In this document: positions 7,595 to 17,714 of the stretch, one piece after another
Numbering within the stretch: the first letter of the stretch is position 1
Layout: each line of letters starts with the position of its first letter
Assembly: GCF_014595975.1 (NCBI RefSeq)
Contig: NZ_JABWGQ010000042.1
Coordinates: forward strand, 62,001-126,000
Length of the DNA stretch: 64,000 nt
From: Sphingopyxis sp. LK2115
GTDB lineage: Bacteria; Pseudomonadota; Alphaproteobacteria; Sphingomonadales; Sphingomonadaceae
Reading direction: 5' to 3'
Notes under the pieces: model-generated
What the model was told of the DNA's origin: nothing
Seen by the model: the letters and a program-made list of their open reading frames with translations, nothing else
The model's database searches: none
Program-made: the position numbers and the translations under genes

Positions 7595-10320
7595 TCGGCG
7601 GACGTTTCGTTTGCCGGGGTTGCGGTTTCCGCTCCCTCCGTCTCGTCGTCCTCGCCTTCCTCGATCAGCGCCGCCGACACGACATGTTCGCCCTCGGCGA
7701 CGTCGAACAGGCGCACGCCAGCGCTGCCGCGGCCGATGATGCGCAGGCTGTCCAGTCCCATGCGGATCAGCTTTGCCTGGTCGGTGACGAGCATCAGCTG
7801 GTGCGCCTGCGTCGCGGGGAAGCTGGCGACGACCGGGCCGTTACGCGCGATATTGTCGATGTTGGTGATCCCCTGGCCGCCGCGGCCGGTGCGGCGATAT
7901 TCATAGGCCGACGAAAGCTTGCCATAGCCGTTCGCACAGACGGTGAGGATGAACTGTTCGCGCGCGGCAAGCTCGGCCATGCGCGCGGCGGGGAGCGCCG
8001 GTTCATTCTCATTGTCCTTCCACGGCGCGGCGCGCAAATAAGCTTCGCGTTCATCGCTCGTCGTGCCGACGCGGTGCAGGATGGAAAGCGAAATGACCTC
8101 GTCGCCGTCGGCAAGCTTCATGCCGCGCACACCCGTCGAGTTGCGGCTCTGGAACTCGCGCACATCGTCGCCGGGGAAACGAATGGCCTTGCCCTGCCGC
8201 GTCGCGAGCAACACATCGTCGCTTTCGTCAAGCAGCGCGACGCCGATCAGCCGGTCATCCTCATCCTCGCCCTCGAACTTCATCGCGATCTTGCCGTTCG
8301 AGGGGATGTTGGTGAAGGCGTCCATGCTGTTGCGGCGCACGCTTCCCCTGGCGGTCGCGAACATGACGTGCAGCTTGCCCCATTCGGCCTCATCCTCGGG
8401 TAGCGGCAGCACCGTGGAGATGGTCTCTCCCTGTGCGAGCGGGAGCAGGTTGACCATCGGACGGCCGCGCGTCGCCGGCCCGCCTTCGGGCAGGCGCCAC
8501 ACTTTCATGCGATAAACCTTGCCCGCGGTGGAGAAGAAGAGCACCGGTGTGTGCGTCGAGGTGACGAACAATTCGGTGACGACATCCTCGTCCTTGGTCG
8601 CCATGCCGGCGCGGCCCTTGCCGCCGCGACGCTGCGCGCGGAAGGTGCCGAGCGGCGTGCGCTTGATATAGCCGTCGAGCGTGACGGTGACGACCATCTC
8701 CTCCCGTTCGATCAGATCCTCGTCGTCGATGCCGTCGGCCGCGGGCGCCACCAGCGTCTTGCGCGGCGTCGCAAACTCGTCGCGCACCGCGACCAGTTCC
8801 TCGCGCATCACGCCATATAGTTTGACGCGATCGGCCAGGATTGAAAGCAGTTCCTCAATCTCGGCCGCCAAATCACCGAGTTCCTTGCCGATTTCATCGC
8901 GGCCAAGCGCGGTAAGGCGATGCAGGCGAAGGTCGAGGATCGCCTTCACCTGCACGTCGGACAGGCGATAGGTCGCCGCTTCCTCCATCTCGCCCTCGAT
9001 CGCTTCGACGAGCCGGATATAAGGCGCGATGTCGCCAATCGGCCATTCGCGCGCGAGCAGCGCTTCGCGCGCGGCGGCGGGCGACGACGAGCCGCGGATG
9101 ATACCGACGACTTCGTCGAGATTGCTGACCGCGACGACGAGGCCGAGCAAGATATGCGCGCGGTCGCGCGCCTTGGCGAGCTCGAACTTGCAGCGGCGGG
9201 TGATGACTTCTTCGCGGAAGGCGATGAAGGCCGAAAGAATGTCCTTCAGGCCAAGCATTTCGGGGCGGCCGCCGCGGATGGCGAGCATGTTCGCGGGGAA
9301 GCTCGACTGCGCGGGGGTGTGGCGCCACAGCTGGTTGAGCACGACCTCTGCGGTCGCGTCGCGCTTCAGTTCGATGACGACACGCACGCCCTCGCGGTTC
9401 GATTCGTCGCGGATGTCGGCGACGCCCTCGATCCGCTTGTCGCGCGCCGCTTCGGCGATCTTTTCGACCAGGCCCGACTTGCCGACCTGAAACGGAATCG
9501 ACGTCAAAACAATAGATTGCCGGTCATTCCTGCCTTCTTCGATCACATGCGTTGAACGCATCATGATCGAACCGCGGCCGGTGGCATAGGCGCTGCGCGC
9601 GCCGCCCTGGCCCAGCATCATCGCGCCGGTGGGGAAGTCGGGGCCGGGGACGATCGCCATCAATTCGTCGAGCGTGATCGGTTCGCCGCCTTCGAGCTGG
9701 CGGTCGATCATCGCGAGCGTCGCGTCGATCACTTCGCCAAGGTTATGCGGCGGAATATTGGTCGCCATGCCGACCGCGATGCCGCCCGCGCCGTTGACGA
9801 GCAGGTTGGGGAAGCGCGCGGGGAGCACGGTCGGCTCCTCGCGGCTGGCGTCATAATTGGGCTGAAAGTCGACGGTATCCTTGTCGAGATCGTTCAGCAG
9901 CACCATCGCGGTCTTGGCAAGGCGCGCCTCGGTATAACGCATCGATGCCGGCGGATCGGGATCCATCGATCCGAAATTGCCCTGACCGTCGATCAGCGGA
10001 ACGCGCAGCGACCAGTCCTGCGTCATGCGCGCCAGCGCATCATAAATCGCGCTGTCGCCGTGCGGATGATAGTTGCCCATGACGTCGCCGACGATCTTCG
10101 CCGATTTCTTGTACGGACGACCGGGGACGAAGCCGCCTTCCTGCGCGGCATAGAGGATGCGGCGGTGGACGGGTTTCAGGCCGTCGCGCACGTCGGGCAG
10201 CGCGCGGCTGACGATCACGCTCATCGCGTAATCAAGGTAGGACGTCTTCATTTCGTCGACGATATTGATCGGCGAAACGCCGTCGTCGGACGGCTGCACA
10301 GGCGTATTATCTTCGGTCAA
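7591..10320 (-). CDS. gyrA: DNA gyrase subunit A
   Basis: Breakage-reunion subunit of gyrase, 909 residues. The catalytic tyrosine is Tyr130 in [11 protein letters not shown]. The quinolone-resistance region reads [15 protein letters not shown] with Ser90 and Asp94 at the positions of E. coli Ser83 and Asp87, so the usual resistance changes are absent. The GyrA box QRRGGKG is at 563-569, at the start of the C-terminal DNA-wrapping domain, which separates it from ParC. The C terminus is acidic ([12 protein letters not shown]), as is common. The DUF952 gene follows in an overlap. Confidence 0.98.
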   Translation of the reverse strand: MTEDNTPVQPSDDGVSPINIVDEMKTSYLDYAMSVIVSRALPDVRDGLKPVHRRILYAAQEGGFVPGRPYKKSAKIVGDVMGNYHPHGDSAIYDALARMTQDWSLRVPLIDGQGNFGSMDPDPPASMRYTEARLAKTAMVLLNDLDKDTVDFQPNYDASREEPTVLPARFPNLLVNGAGGIAVGMATNIPPHNLGEVIDATLAMIDRQLEGGEPITLDELMAIVPGPDFPTGAMMLGQGGARSAYATGRGSIMMRSTHVIEEGRNDRQSIVLTSIPFQVGKSGLVEKIAEAARDKRIEGVADIRDESNREGVRVVIELKRDATAEVVLNQLWRHTPAQSSFPANMLAIRGGRPEMLGLKDILSAFIAFREEVITRRCKFELAKARDRAHILLGLVVAVSNLDEVVGIIRGSSSPAAAREALLAREWPIGDIAPYIRLVEAIEGEMEEAATYRLSDVQVKAILDLRLHRLTALGRDEIGKELGDLAAEIEELLSILADRVKLYGVMREELVAVRDEFATPRKTLVAPAADGIDDEDLIEREEMVVTVTLDGYIKRTPLGTFRAQRRGGKGRAGMATKDEDVVTELFVTSTHTPVLFFSTAGKVYRMKVWRLPEGGPATRGRPMVNLLPLAQGETISTVLPLPEDEAEWGKLHVMFATARGSVRRNSMDAFTNIPSNGKIAMKFEGEDEDDRLIGVALLDESDDVLLATRQGKAIRFPGDDVREFQSRNSTGVRGMKLADGDEVISLSILHRVGTTSDEREAYLRAAPWKDNENEPALPAARMAELAAREQFILTVCANGYGKLSSAYEYRRTGRGGQGITNIDNIARNGPVVASFPATQAHQLMLVTDQAKLIRMGLDSLRIIGRGSAGVRLFDVAEGEHVVSAALIEEGEDDETEGAETATPANETSAE

Positions 10321-10402
10321 GACCCGGCCTTTTTTCTGCTTTTCGGGAGGTGGTTCCTGCCTAGCCCAAGGCGCAACGGATTGCCAGTGATTCGGGCGAT
10401 TA

Positions 10403-10803
10403 TCAGGGAATGATTTCGCTGCCGTCCCACGCGAAACCCCGGACCGTCCGGTCCGGCGTGAGCGCGCCGAAACGGCCGCGACACCGGCGTATCGACCAGC
10501 CGCTGTGCAAGGCCATGATCAGGGCGTCGGGATTGCGCCGCTCTCGGCGATCGCAAGGCTGCGGACGATCTGGTTGAACGCGGCTTTGGATGGCGCGGTC
10601 GCTGAACCGGCCGCCGGTTCGGTCGTCGCCGATGCTGCGGCCACCGAATCCGCGTCGGTGATGTCGATGGCGAGCGCAGGTGACGCCGAACGGGCAGGAC
10701 AGTGGATGACGTCATGGCGCCCATCGGCGGCAAGCGTTTCAGCCAAAACAGCGCCGAGGCCGCCCGCTGCGCCGATTGCCAACGCCGATCGCGCTTCCGC
10801 CAT
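10403..10803 (-). pseudogene. Decayed C-factor-like short-chain dehydrogenase
   Basis: Fragments of one SDR gene lie in order but in different frames on the minus strand. An ATG at 10803 starts MAEARSALAIGAAGGLGAVL, with the Gly-rich NAD-binding motif, followed by AIDITDADSVAAAS. After a gap where the catalytic Tyr region should be comes SKAAFNQIVRSLAI. A two-base insertion then shifts the frame (RRNPDALIMALHSG), another shift gives LVDTPVSRPFR, and a last one gives GFAWDGSEIIP and a stop at 10403-10405. These match the C-terminal half of CsgA/C-factor-like SDRs. At least three frameshifts and two internal deletions make it non-functional. The longest open stretch (10519-10890) is not a real gene. 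Confidence 0.72.
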
Positions 10804-10913
10804 GGAAGCGACGGCCGTCGTTCGAAAGCACGAAGGAACAAGCGATGCTTGCCAAAGCCGCTTGCCGCCATAATAGGTTGATCCGTGCATCCCTTGTCGT
10901 TCCTCGCCTGTCT

Positions 10914-12128
10914 ATGCCCCTGATCGCGCTCGTCGGCGCCAGCGAGACGCTGCCCGATGGCGGATTGCGGGCGCTTGTCACCGTCGCGGGCGAGACGCTG
11001 ATCGAGCGACAGGCGGCGCGCCTTGTCGATGTCGGGGTAACGCACATCGCCGTCGCCGTCGCCGCGCTGCCCGCCGACCTGCTGGCGGTGTGCGACCGCA
11101 TTCGCCGTCGGGGGGTGAAGGTGACGCCGGTGCGCGCGGCGAGCGATCTTGTCCCGCTGGTCGAGGCCGAGGACAGACTGATCCTTGTCGCCGACGGTCT
11201 GCGCGCCGGCGGAACCCATTATGCCGCGATCGCAAAGCCGGGATCGCCGGCGATTCTCGTCACCGGCGATACCATGCTGACCCAGGGATTCGAGCGGATC
11301 GACGCGACGCGGCGCTGGGGCGGGCTGGCCTCCGTTGCGCCGCCGATGGTCGCCGAACTCGCGGCGATGCCGGGTGAATGGGACATGATGCTGACGTTGC
11401 TGCGCCTAGCCGTGCAATCGGGCGCGCGCCGTCTTTACTGCGAACCCGCGCTGTTCGAGCAGGGCGAGATTGCGATCGTGTCCGACCGCCCGACCGCGGC
11501 GCTGATCGAGCAATCGAGCCTGCAACGGACCGAATATGGCGGCATGGGGCTGGGACGTTCGGCGATCATGATGCCGCTTGTGCGGCTCGCCGGGCCACTG
11601 CTCGTCAAGTCGCCGAAAACCGCGCGTTATCTGCCCGTCGTCACCGCATTTCTGTGGATCGGGGTCGCTGCGCTGGCAGCGAGCGGGCTGGCCGCGGCGG
11701 GAGCGCTTGTCGCGGTGCTGGGCGGGCTGGGGCTTGCCGCGATGCGCTTTCTGTCAGCCTTTCGCGCCGAAAGTGCGGCGCAGGACCGGACGCGCTTGCT
11801 TATTCGCAGTTTCGCGCTCGCCTTGCTCGCGCTCTTTCCGTGGCTGCTCGCCTTCGGTGCAGCCAGCCGGTCGATGCCGCCCTTTGCCGAAGCGGCGCTG
11901 GCGCCGTGCCTCGCGGCGACGATCGTGCTGGCGCGCGCGCTTTACGAGGATGCGGGCGAGCGGCGGCGCTTTCACTGGTTGCTCCCCGACGCCGACCAGG
12001 CGTGGATCATGCTCGCGCCTGCGCTGCTGTTCGGGCTGGCGTCGCTGATGTTCGCGATCCTGCCGCTGCTCGCGCTGTTCCAGATCCTGCTCTGGCTGCG
12101 CCTCGCGCGGCGCCCGGAGCCCCGCTAA
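10914..12128 (+). CDS. Nucleotidyltransferase-like membrane protein of unknown function
   Basis: A protein of 404 residues. The N-terminal half (about 1-200) looks like a Rossmann-type sugar-nucleotidyltransferase domain (PLIALVGAS, GETLIERQAARLVDVGVTHIAVAV, RLILVADGL) but lacks the usual LxxGxGTR loop. A middle block (EYGGMGLGRSAIMMPLVRLAG) leads to about six hydrophobic segments from residue 240 on. The layout recalls fused nucleotidyltransferase/CDP-alcohol transferases, but no DGxxAR metal motif is visible, so a catalytic role is doubtful. An in-frame ATG at 10845 has a better ribosome site (GAAGGA) and would add 23 residues, so the start is uncertain. It heads a run with the next two genes. 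Confidence 0.7.
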   Translation: MPLIALVGASETLPDGGLRALVTVAGETLIERQAARLVDVGVTHIAVAVAALPADLLAVCDRIRRRGVKVTPVRAASDLVPLVEAEDRLILVADGLRAGGTHYAAIAKPGSPAILVTGDTMLTQGFERIDATRRWGGLASVAPPMVAELAAMPGEWDMMLTLLRLAVQSGARRLYCEPALFEQGEIAIVSDRPTAALIEQSSLQRTEYGGMGLGRSAIMMPLVRLAGPLLVKSPKTARYLPVVTAFLWIGVAALAASGLAAAGALVAVLGGLGLAAMRFLSAFRAESAAQDRTRLLIRSFALALLALFPWLLAFGAASRSMPPFAEAALAPCLAATIVLARALYEDAGERRRFHWLLPDADQAWIMLAPALLFGLASLMFAILPLLALFQILLWLRLARRPEPR

Positions 12129-12180
12129 AACAACGTCCTTCAAGGTTTAAGGCCTATTAACGCCAAACTGCTATTGGCGG

Positions 12181-13095
12181 ATGCGCATGAGTGAATCGCT
12201 CTCCTTTGCCGGCATCGAACCGCCGTCGCCGACGCTGTCGGCGCGCCTTGGCGAGCTGGCGGACTTTTTCGCCGCGCCCACCGCCGGTCGGCTGACCGAC
12301 GAACAACGCGCGCTGTCGCTGGGGATCGCGCGACGCCTGGTCGCCGATGTCGCGGCGCGGATCGACCCCGCAATCGACAGCGCTGCACTATGGGCCGACT
12401 GGCTGCTTCGGGGAATACCCGACGCGGCGCGGCTGGTCGGCGTCTGCTTTGCGCGGGCCGAGGAGCATCGCTGGCGCGCACTGTCGGCCGAACGCATGGT
12501 GCCGGCGCCGCTGGCGGGCGCCGCGGACGAGGCGAGCGGCGCGGCGTCTGACGCTCCGATGACGGCGCGAGAGCGTGCCTATCTGGGTCTGCGTATTGCC
12601 GACCGGCGGCGATTGGACGCCTATGGACAGCCTAAGCTGGCGATCGCCGACGTCGACGAGGACATCTTCCGCGTCTTGCTCCACGAGGTGGCAGCGTGGC
12701 GGCTGGCCGAGGTGAGCATCGACACCGGCCGGGCGGCGAGCCTGGGCGATGCCGTGCGGCACGCGGTTGAACGGCAGGCCGACGAGGGCGGCATGACCGC
12801 CGCCGCCATCGCCTATCACGAGGCGGTCGGCACCGCATTGCCCGAAACGGCGCGCATGGCGATCGCGGCGCATGACTGGCCCGCGCTGATCGCGCTCGCG
12901 GCAGCGGCGCAGCGGCGCCGATATGCCGATATGGCGCTGTCGCTTCTGACCGCCGAGACGGCGGCGCTGCCGTCGCTGCTCGCTCCGTTGCGCCTCGACC
13001 GCGACGCGCTGGCGCTGCTTGAAGCATCGCTCGCCATGCTGCCGGCGCGTGCCGTGAACGACGCCGATGGCGCGGCCCCGGAGGCGGGGCGATGA
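12181..13095 (+). CDS. DUF2336-like helical protein next to a histidine kinase
   Basis: A 304-residue cytosolic protein, rich in Ala, Arg and Leu and predicted mostly helical. The stretch RLTDEQRALSLGIARRLVADVAARID (about 38-63) resembles the LTxxERxLxxxILRxLxxDVE signature of DUF2336 proteins, but I cannot prove membership. No signal peptide or membrane segment is seen. Its stop overlaps the kinase start by four bases (ATGA), so the two are made together and may interact. MSESL at 12187 is an alternative start. Confidence 0.72.
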   Translation: MRMSESLSFAGIEPPSPTLSARLGELADFFAAPTAGRLTDEQRALSLGIARRLVADVAARIDPAIDSAALWADWLLRGIPDAARLVGVCFARAEEHRWRALSAERMVPAPLAGAADEASGAASDAPMTARERAYLGLRIADRRRLDAYGQPKLAIADVDEDIFRVLLHEVAAWRLAEVSIDTGRAASLGDAVRHAVERQADEGGMTAAAIAYHEAVGTALPETARMAIAAHDWPALIALAAAAQRRRYADMALSLLTAETAALPSLLAPLRLDRDALALLEASLAMLPARAVNDADGAAPEAGR

Positions 13096-14462
13096 GCGAG
13101 CGCATTGTCCGCGGCCGCGTCGACCGGTCGGGCGCGCTGGTCAGCGCCGATGTGCCGCTGCTCCGCCTTCAGCAGCGCGCCGGGGCGGGGCTTGGCAAGC
13201 CGCTGGCACTGCCGCACCTTGCGCGGCTCGTCGCGTTGTCGCAGCGGTTGCATCGCGAGATCAACCGGCCGCTTCATGCCGCCGACGATCATAGCGACAT
13301 CCACGCGCTTGTTCGCGTCATACCCGACGACGAGGGGGTGAGCATCGAGATCAGCGACTGGCGCGCGCGCGCCGTGGCGCAACCCGGAATGCCGCCCGTC
13401 GCCGAGGAAACGGCGCTCGCCGACGGATGGGCGTGGGAGTGCGACCAGCAGTTGCGGCTCGTCGCGCTTCGCGCCGCGGGGCGTGCGCCCGCGGTGCCGC
13501 CGGGATGGGAGGGACGTTCGCTGTCCGAATTGTTCGAGCTGCAACCCGACGTCGACGGTCGCTTTGCTGTCCTGCGCGCGCTCGCCCGCCAGTCGCGCTT
13601 TGGAGGACAGAATGTGCGGGCTGCGGGGATGGCGATGACGCTTGGCGGCGACGCGCTGTTCGATGCGGCGGGCCGCTTCACCGGCTTCCGCGGCTTTGCG
13701 GCGGCGACCGGCGCCCCGCCCGCCGCGACGCCGAAGGACGGCGGCGTGCTTGTCGATCCTGCCTTTGGCTCGCTGCCGCTGTCCGACCCGAAGTTCGGCC
13801 GACGGATCGACGGCGCGCTGCGCGGTCCCTTGAGCCGCATCATCGCGACCGCCGAAACGATTTCGGGCCAGTTCGAAGGCCCGATCCGCGCCGATTATGC
13901 GCGCTATGCCGGCGACATCGCTCATGCTGGACGGCATTTGCTGGGGCTTGTCGACGACCTCGCCGACCTTCAGAATATCGAACGGCCGGGGTTCAAGGCG
14001 GCGCGCGACGACATTGATCTGGGCGATCTGGCGCGCCGCGCGGTCGGTCTGCTCGGCATGAAGGCAGAGGAGAAGGGCATCCGCATTTCGGCGCCCAGCG
14101 CCGACGACCGGATGCCCGCAACGGGCGAGTTTCGTCGCGTTTTGCAGGTGCTGCTCAACCTGCTCGGCAATGCGATCCGCTATTCGCCCGAAGATTCGCA
14201 GATATGGCTCCGCGTCGATCGCGAGGGCGACCGCGCGATGGTCACCGTCGCCGATCAGGGTCAGGGCATCGACGCCGAGCAACAGGCGGTGGTATTCGAA
14301 AAGTTCGAGCGGCTGGGCCGCACCGACAGCGGCGGATCGGGCCTGGGCCTCTATATCGCCCGCCGCCTGGCGCGCGCTATGGACGGCGACCTGACCGTCG
14401 ACAGCGCGCCGGGGCAGGGCGCACGCTTTACGCTGAGCCTGCCGGCGCGGGACGAGGATTAG
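13092..14462 (+). CDS. Histidine-kinase-like sensor lacking the H-box histidine
   Basis: A 456-residue protein without membrane segments. Residues 110-205 look like a PAS domain (DGWAWECDQQLRLVALR). At 235-295 comes a dimerisation helix pair that aligns with HisKA, but the usual SHELRTPL reads DGALRGPL, so the phospho-acceptor His is Gly241. The ATPase domain is intact: N360 in the N-box (LLNLLGNAIRYSP), D388-Q-G-Q-G (G1), FEKFERLG (F-box) and GGSGLGL at 414-420 (G2). It may therefore bind ATP but not autophosphorylate in the classical way, acting instead as a regulatory pseudo-kinase or partner of another kinase. No response regulator is adjacent. Confidence 0.88.
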   Translation: MSERIVRGRVDRSGALVSADVPLLRLQQRAGAGLGKPLALPHLARLVALSQRLHREINRPLHAADDHSDIHALVRVIPDDEGVSIEISDWRARAVAQPGMPPVAEETALADGWAWECDQQLRLVALRAAGRAPAVPPGWEGRSLSELFELQPDVDGRFAVLRALARQSRFGGQNVRAAGMAMTLGGDALFDAAGRFTGFRGFAAATGAPPAATPKDGGVLVDPAFGSLPLSDPKFGRRIDGALRGPLSRIIATAETISGQFEGPIRADYARYAGDIAHAGRHLLGLVDDLADLQNIERPGFKAARDDIDLGDLARRAVGLLGMKAEEKGIRISAPSADDRMPATGEFRRVLQVLLNLLGNAIRYSPEDSQIWLRVDREGDRAMVTVADQGQGIDAEQQAVVFEKFERLGRTDSGGSGLGLYIARRLARAMDGDLTVDSAPGQGARFTLSLPARDED

Positions 14463-14504
14463 GGCACGCACCATTGGCCGGGCGCTGGATCGCCCAGTCG
14501 TTTC

Positions 14505-14605
14505 GTCATGCTGACCTCGTTTCGGCATCCGTGGCCGGACCTTTGGTCGATCGCTGCGGCGGAGGAACCGCCGGGCCATGGACACTGAAACAGGTTCAGG
14601 GTGAC
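14505..14605. repeat. Dispersed intergenic inverted repeat (CATGCTGA type)
   Basis: Two related arms face each other: 14505-14536 (starting GTCATGCTGACC, ending CATCCGTGGCC) and 14574-14604 (starting GGCCATGGACACTGAAACAGG, ending GGGTGAC). This is the familiar sphingomonad intergenic element built from GTCATGCTGA and its complement. It sits in the 177-base gap between the convergent kinase-like and Crp/Fnr genes. It has no coding potential and may act as a two-way terminator or RNA-end structure. Confidence 0.65.
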
Positions 14606-14639
14606 GGGGTATGAATGGGCAGCTGGGTTCGAAAACCCC

Positions 14640-15323
14640 TTATCCCTCGCTTTCGCTGATCTCTTCCAGCGTGGCCGGATCGAGCACGCGCACCCGGCCC
14701 TGTTCGAGCGCGATGATTCCCGATTCCTCCCAGCTTTTGAGTTGGCGGTTGATATGTTCGCGGCTCATTCCCGCGAAATTGCCGAGTTCGGTCTGGCTGA
14801 GCTCGACGCGCTGCGCGACCCCGCTATCCTTGCGGATCAGGCGTTTCAGATAGCGCGCGAGGCGCGGGCCGGAGGCATAGGCGCGGTCGCTTTCGATCGT
14901 CTGGTCGGCGGTGCGCAGTCGCCGTGCGAGTTGCTGCATCAGCGACCAGGCGAAGTCGGGGTGGCTGGCGACGAAATCCTTGAGCGCATTGCGGCCGAGC
15001 TGGAGCGCGCTGCCCGCGCTGGTCGCGGTCACCGACGCAGTGCGTTCACCGCCATCGAGCAAGGCGATCTCGCCCAGCACCGCGCCCGGTTCGGCATAGG
15101 CAAGGACGATCTCGCGCCCGCCCGACGTCAGCATCGACACGCGCGCCGTGCCTTCGGTCAGGATCAGCATCATGTCGCCGGGATCACCCTGGACCAGCAG
15201 TTCCTTGCCCTTGGCGAATTGGATCTGGACTGCACGGCGCGCGATGTCGGCCCAATCGTCAGTCGAAAGACCGGAAAAAATGCTGTCGGGGCCTTGCAGT
15301 TCGGCAAGTCGTGCGTGATCCAT
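14640..15323 (-). CDS. Crp/Fnr family transcription regulator
   Basis: A 227-residue regulator. The cyclic-nucleotide-binding beta-roll spans about residues 15-130, with GAVLGEIALLDGGERTASV close to the phosphate-binding cassette of CRP. The winged helix-turn-helix is at about 170-210 (SQTELGNFAGMSREHINRQLKSWEESGII). No N-terminal cysteine cluster is present, so it is not an FNR-type oxygen sensor. The ligand may be a cyclic nucleotide, but this cannot be settled from sequence. It lies just downstream of pyrG on the same strand (19-base gap). Confidence 0.9.
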   Translation of the reverse strand: MDHARLAELQGPDSIFSGLSTDDWADIARRAVQIQFAKGKELLVQGDPGDMMLILTEGTARVSMLTSGGREIVLAYAEPGAVLGEIALLDGGERTASVTATSAGSALQLGRNALKDFVASHPDFAWSLMQQLARRLRTADQTIESDRAYASGPRLARYLKRLIRKDSGVAQRVELSQTELGNFAGMSREHINRQLKSWEESGIIALEQGRVRVLDPATLEEISESEG

Positions 15324-15342
15324 GGCCCCAATCCCCTTTTGG

Positions 15343-16974
15343 TCAGACCAGCCGGCTCTGTTTCACCGCCGCTTCGATGAAACCCGCGAACAAGGGATGC
15401 GGGTCGAAGGGTTTGGATTTGAGCTCCGGGTGGAATTGCACCCCGATAAACCACGGATGGTCCGGCCGCTCAACGATTTCCGGCAACATGCCGTCGGGCG
15501 ACATGCCCGAAAAGACGAGTCCGCCTTTTTCAAGCCGCTCGCGATAAGCGCCGTTGACCTCGTAACGATGGCGGTGGCGTTCGCTGATCTTGGTCGCGCC
15601 ATAGACGCTCGCGACATGGCTGTTCGGCAAGAGCCTGGCTTCATAGGCGCCGAGGCGCATCGTGCCGCCAAGATCGGTGTTGGCGCCGCGCTTCTGCAGG
15701 CCTTCGGCGCTCATCCATTCGGTGATCAGACCGACGACCGGTTCGTCGGTCGGGCCGAACTCGGTGCTCGACGCCTTCGCAATTCCGCTCGTATTGCGCG
15801 CCGCCTCGATGCACGCCATCTGCATGCCAAGGCAGATGCCGAAAAAGGGCACATTTCTTTCGCGCGCGAAACGCACGCTCGAAATCTTGCCCTCCGACCC
15901 GCGCTCGCCGAAGCCGCCGGGAACAAGGATGCCGTGCAGCGGTTCGAGTTTGGCGACAAGATCCTCGTCGCGCTCGAACATTTCGGCATCGAGCCAGCGG
16001 ATATTGACCTTGACCCGATGTGCCATGCCGCCATGGATCAGCGCCTCGTTGAGCGATTTATAGGCATCGGGCAGCGACACATATTTGCCGACGACGCCGA
16101 TCGTGACCTCGCCCTCGGGATGCTGCTTGCGGTCCATGATGTCGTACCAGGCGGTAAGGTCGGGCGCGGGCGCATCGTGGATGCCAAAGGCGTGGAGCAC
16201 TTCGGCGTCGAGTCCCTCGCCATGATATTGGACGGGCACCGAATAGATGCTGTCGGCGTCGAGCGCCGGGATCACCGCTTCCTTGCGCACGTTACAGAAT
16301 TGCGCGATCTTGGCGCGCTCGGTGTCGGGCAGCGGCTTTTCGCAGCGACAGAGCAATATGTCGGGCTGGACGCCGAGCGAGGCGAGTTCGCGCACGCTGT
16401 GCTGCGTCGGCTTGGTCTTCAGCTCGCCCGCGGCGGCAATATAGGGCACCAAAGTGACGTGGACCGAGATGGCGTTGTCGCGCCCGACCTCGTTCTTCAG
16501 CTGGCGGATCGCTTCGATGAACGGCAGGGATTCGATGTCGCCGACAGTGCCGCCGATCTCGCACAGCACGAAATCCAGGTCGTCGGTTTCGGCGCGGGCA
16601 AAGTCCTTGATCGCGTCGGTGACGTGCGGGACGACCTGCACCGTAGCGCCCAGATAGTCGCCGCGGCGTTCCTTGGCGATGATCCCCTGATAGATGCGGC
16701 CGGAGGTCACATTGTCGCTTTGCCGCGCCGCGACACCGGTGAAGCGTTCGTAATGGCCAAGGTCGAGGTCGGTTTCCGCCCCGTCGTCGGTCACATAAAC
16801 CTCGCCGTGCTGATAGGGCGACATCGTGCCCGGATCGACGTTCAGATAGGGATCGAATTTCCGGATGCGGACACGATAGCCACGCGCTTGCAGGAGGGCG
16901 GCGAGACTAGCCGCCATCAAACCCTTGCCAAGCGAGGAGACCACGCCGCCGGTGATGAAAATGAACCGCGCCAT
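15343..16974 (-). CDS. pyrG: CTP synthase
   Basis: Converts UTP to CTP with glutamine and ATP. The protein has 543 residues, the standard length. The N-terminal synthetase domain starts [18 protein letters not shown] with its P-loop and carries [20 protein letters not shown]. The C-terminal class I glutamine amidotransferase has the nucleophile Cys381 in FFGICLGMQ and the His-Glu pair in [10 protein letters not shown]. secG and tpiA precede it on the same strand. Confidence 0.98.
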   Translation of the reverse strand: MARFIFITGGVVSSLGKGLMAASLAALLQARGYRVRIRKFDPYLNVDPGTMSPYQHGEVYVTDDGAETDLDLGHYERFTGVAARQSDNVTSGRIYQGIIAKERRGDYLGATVQVVPHVTDAIKDFARAETDDLDFVLCEIGGTVGDIESLPFIEAIRQLKNEVGRDNAISVHVTLVPYIAAAGELKTKPTQHSVRELASLGVQPDILLCRCEKPLPDTERAKIAQFCNVRKEAVIPALDADSIYSVPVQYHGEGLDAEVLHAFGIHDAPAPDLTAWYDIMDRKQHPEGEVTIGVVGKYVSLPDAYKSLNEALIHGGMAHRVKVNIRWLDAEMFERDEDLVAKLEPLHGILVPGGFGERGSEGKISSVRFARERNVPFFGICLGMQMACIEAARNTSGIAKASSTEFGPTDEPVVGLITEWMSAEGLQKRGANTDLGGTMRLGAYEARLLPNSHVASVYGATKISERHRHRYEVNGAYRERLEKGGLVFSGMSPDGMLPEIVERPDHPWFIGVQFHPELKSKPFDPHPLFAGFIEAAVKQSRLV

Positions 16975-17088
16975 GGGAGGAAAGACTTACTCAAAGGGTG
17001 GGGGACGGCGCAAGCCGTCGAATCGCAGGCCACGGAAAAAGTTTCCGCTGGCGTGCGGGGTGGATGCGGAGGCCGAAGCCGCCGTTTG

Positions 17089-17550
17089 TTATTCGGTGGC
17101 GGGCGCCGCCTTGGTGCTATCCGCCGGGGCCGGAGCGCTTTCCTGGCTCGCCGCCGCCGCCGCCGCGGCGGCCAGCGGATCGTCGGTCAGCGGCGCAGGC
17201 GCGGTGCCCGCAGCGGCGCCGTCGGCGGGCTGCGCCGGGGCGGTGATCGACGAAGCCGGAGCCGCGCCGCTCGTCTGCGCCGATTTCGACAGCGAGGTGT
17301 CGATCGTCGAGCCGCTACGGCCGACCGATGCCATCGCCGCGAGCAGGATCGAGAGACCCACGAACAGGCAGGCGAGCACCGTCGTCGCGCGGGTCATAAA
17401 GTCCGCAGCGCCGCGCGCCGAGAGCAGGCCCGCGGGGCTGCCGCCGACGCCCAGGCCGCCGCCTTCCGACTTCTGCATCAAGATGACGCCGATCATCGCA
17501 GCGGCAACGAGCGCCTGGACGACGAGCAGGAAGGTGAAAAGGCTGGACAT
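17089..17550 (-). CDS. secG: Preprotein translocase subunit SecG
   Basis: Inner-membrane accessory subunit of SecYEG, 153 residues. The first 75 hold two membrane helices around the conserved QKSEGGGLGVGGSP loop and a LLSARGAADFMTRAT stretch. A long Ala/Pro/Ser-rich tail (about 80-153) is typical of alphaproteobacterial SecG and poorly conserved. The start was set at the ATG ending at 17550 (MSSLFTFLLVV); a longer open frame back to 17619 has no ribosome site and non-coding character. It lies between tpiA and pyrG, a common order in alphaproteobacteria. Confidence 0.95.
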   Translation of the reverse strand: MSSLFTFLLVVQALVAAAMIGVILMQKSEGGGLGVGGSPAGLLSARGAADFMTRATTVLACLFVGLSILLAAMASVGRSGSTIDTSLSKSAQTSGAAPASSITAPAQPADGAAAGTAPAPLTDDPLAAAAAAAASQESAPAPADSTKAAPATE

Positions 17551-17649
17551 CTTATTTTCCCGAACTTGCGCGGCCTCAAACGGATCGCGCCCGTGGCGCA
17601 CATAGAGACGATGCCGCATGGGTTCAAGCCATACATCGGCCCATCCACC

Positions 17650-17706
17650 GTCGCCCCCCGCGAAGGCGAAGGCGTAATCGGCGGTCCCCGCCTTCGCGGG
17701 GGCGAC
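17650..17706. repeat. GTCGCCCCCGCG-type dispersed inverted repeat
   Basis: Arms at 17650-17668 (GTCGCCCCCCGCGAAGGCG) and 17689-17706 (CGCCTTCGCGGGGGCGAC) are complementary except for one extra C. The element lies between tpiA and secG. A related shorter form is at 30911-30935. It is a REP-like intergenic element that probably forms a hairpin in the tpiA-secG transcript. Confidence 0.65.
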
Positions 17707-17714
17707 AGATCAGA

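Noticed and set aside
7591-10320. Possible quinolone-resistance alleles in gyrA
   Set aside because: The hot-spot positions are Ser90 and Asp94, the ordinary sensitive residues.
10519-10890. 123-residue small protein upstream of the membrane protein gene
   Set aside because: Only part of a broken SDR: later SDR segments continue in other frames and the catalytic region is missing, so it is treated as a pseudogene.
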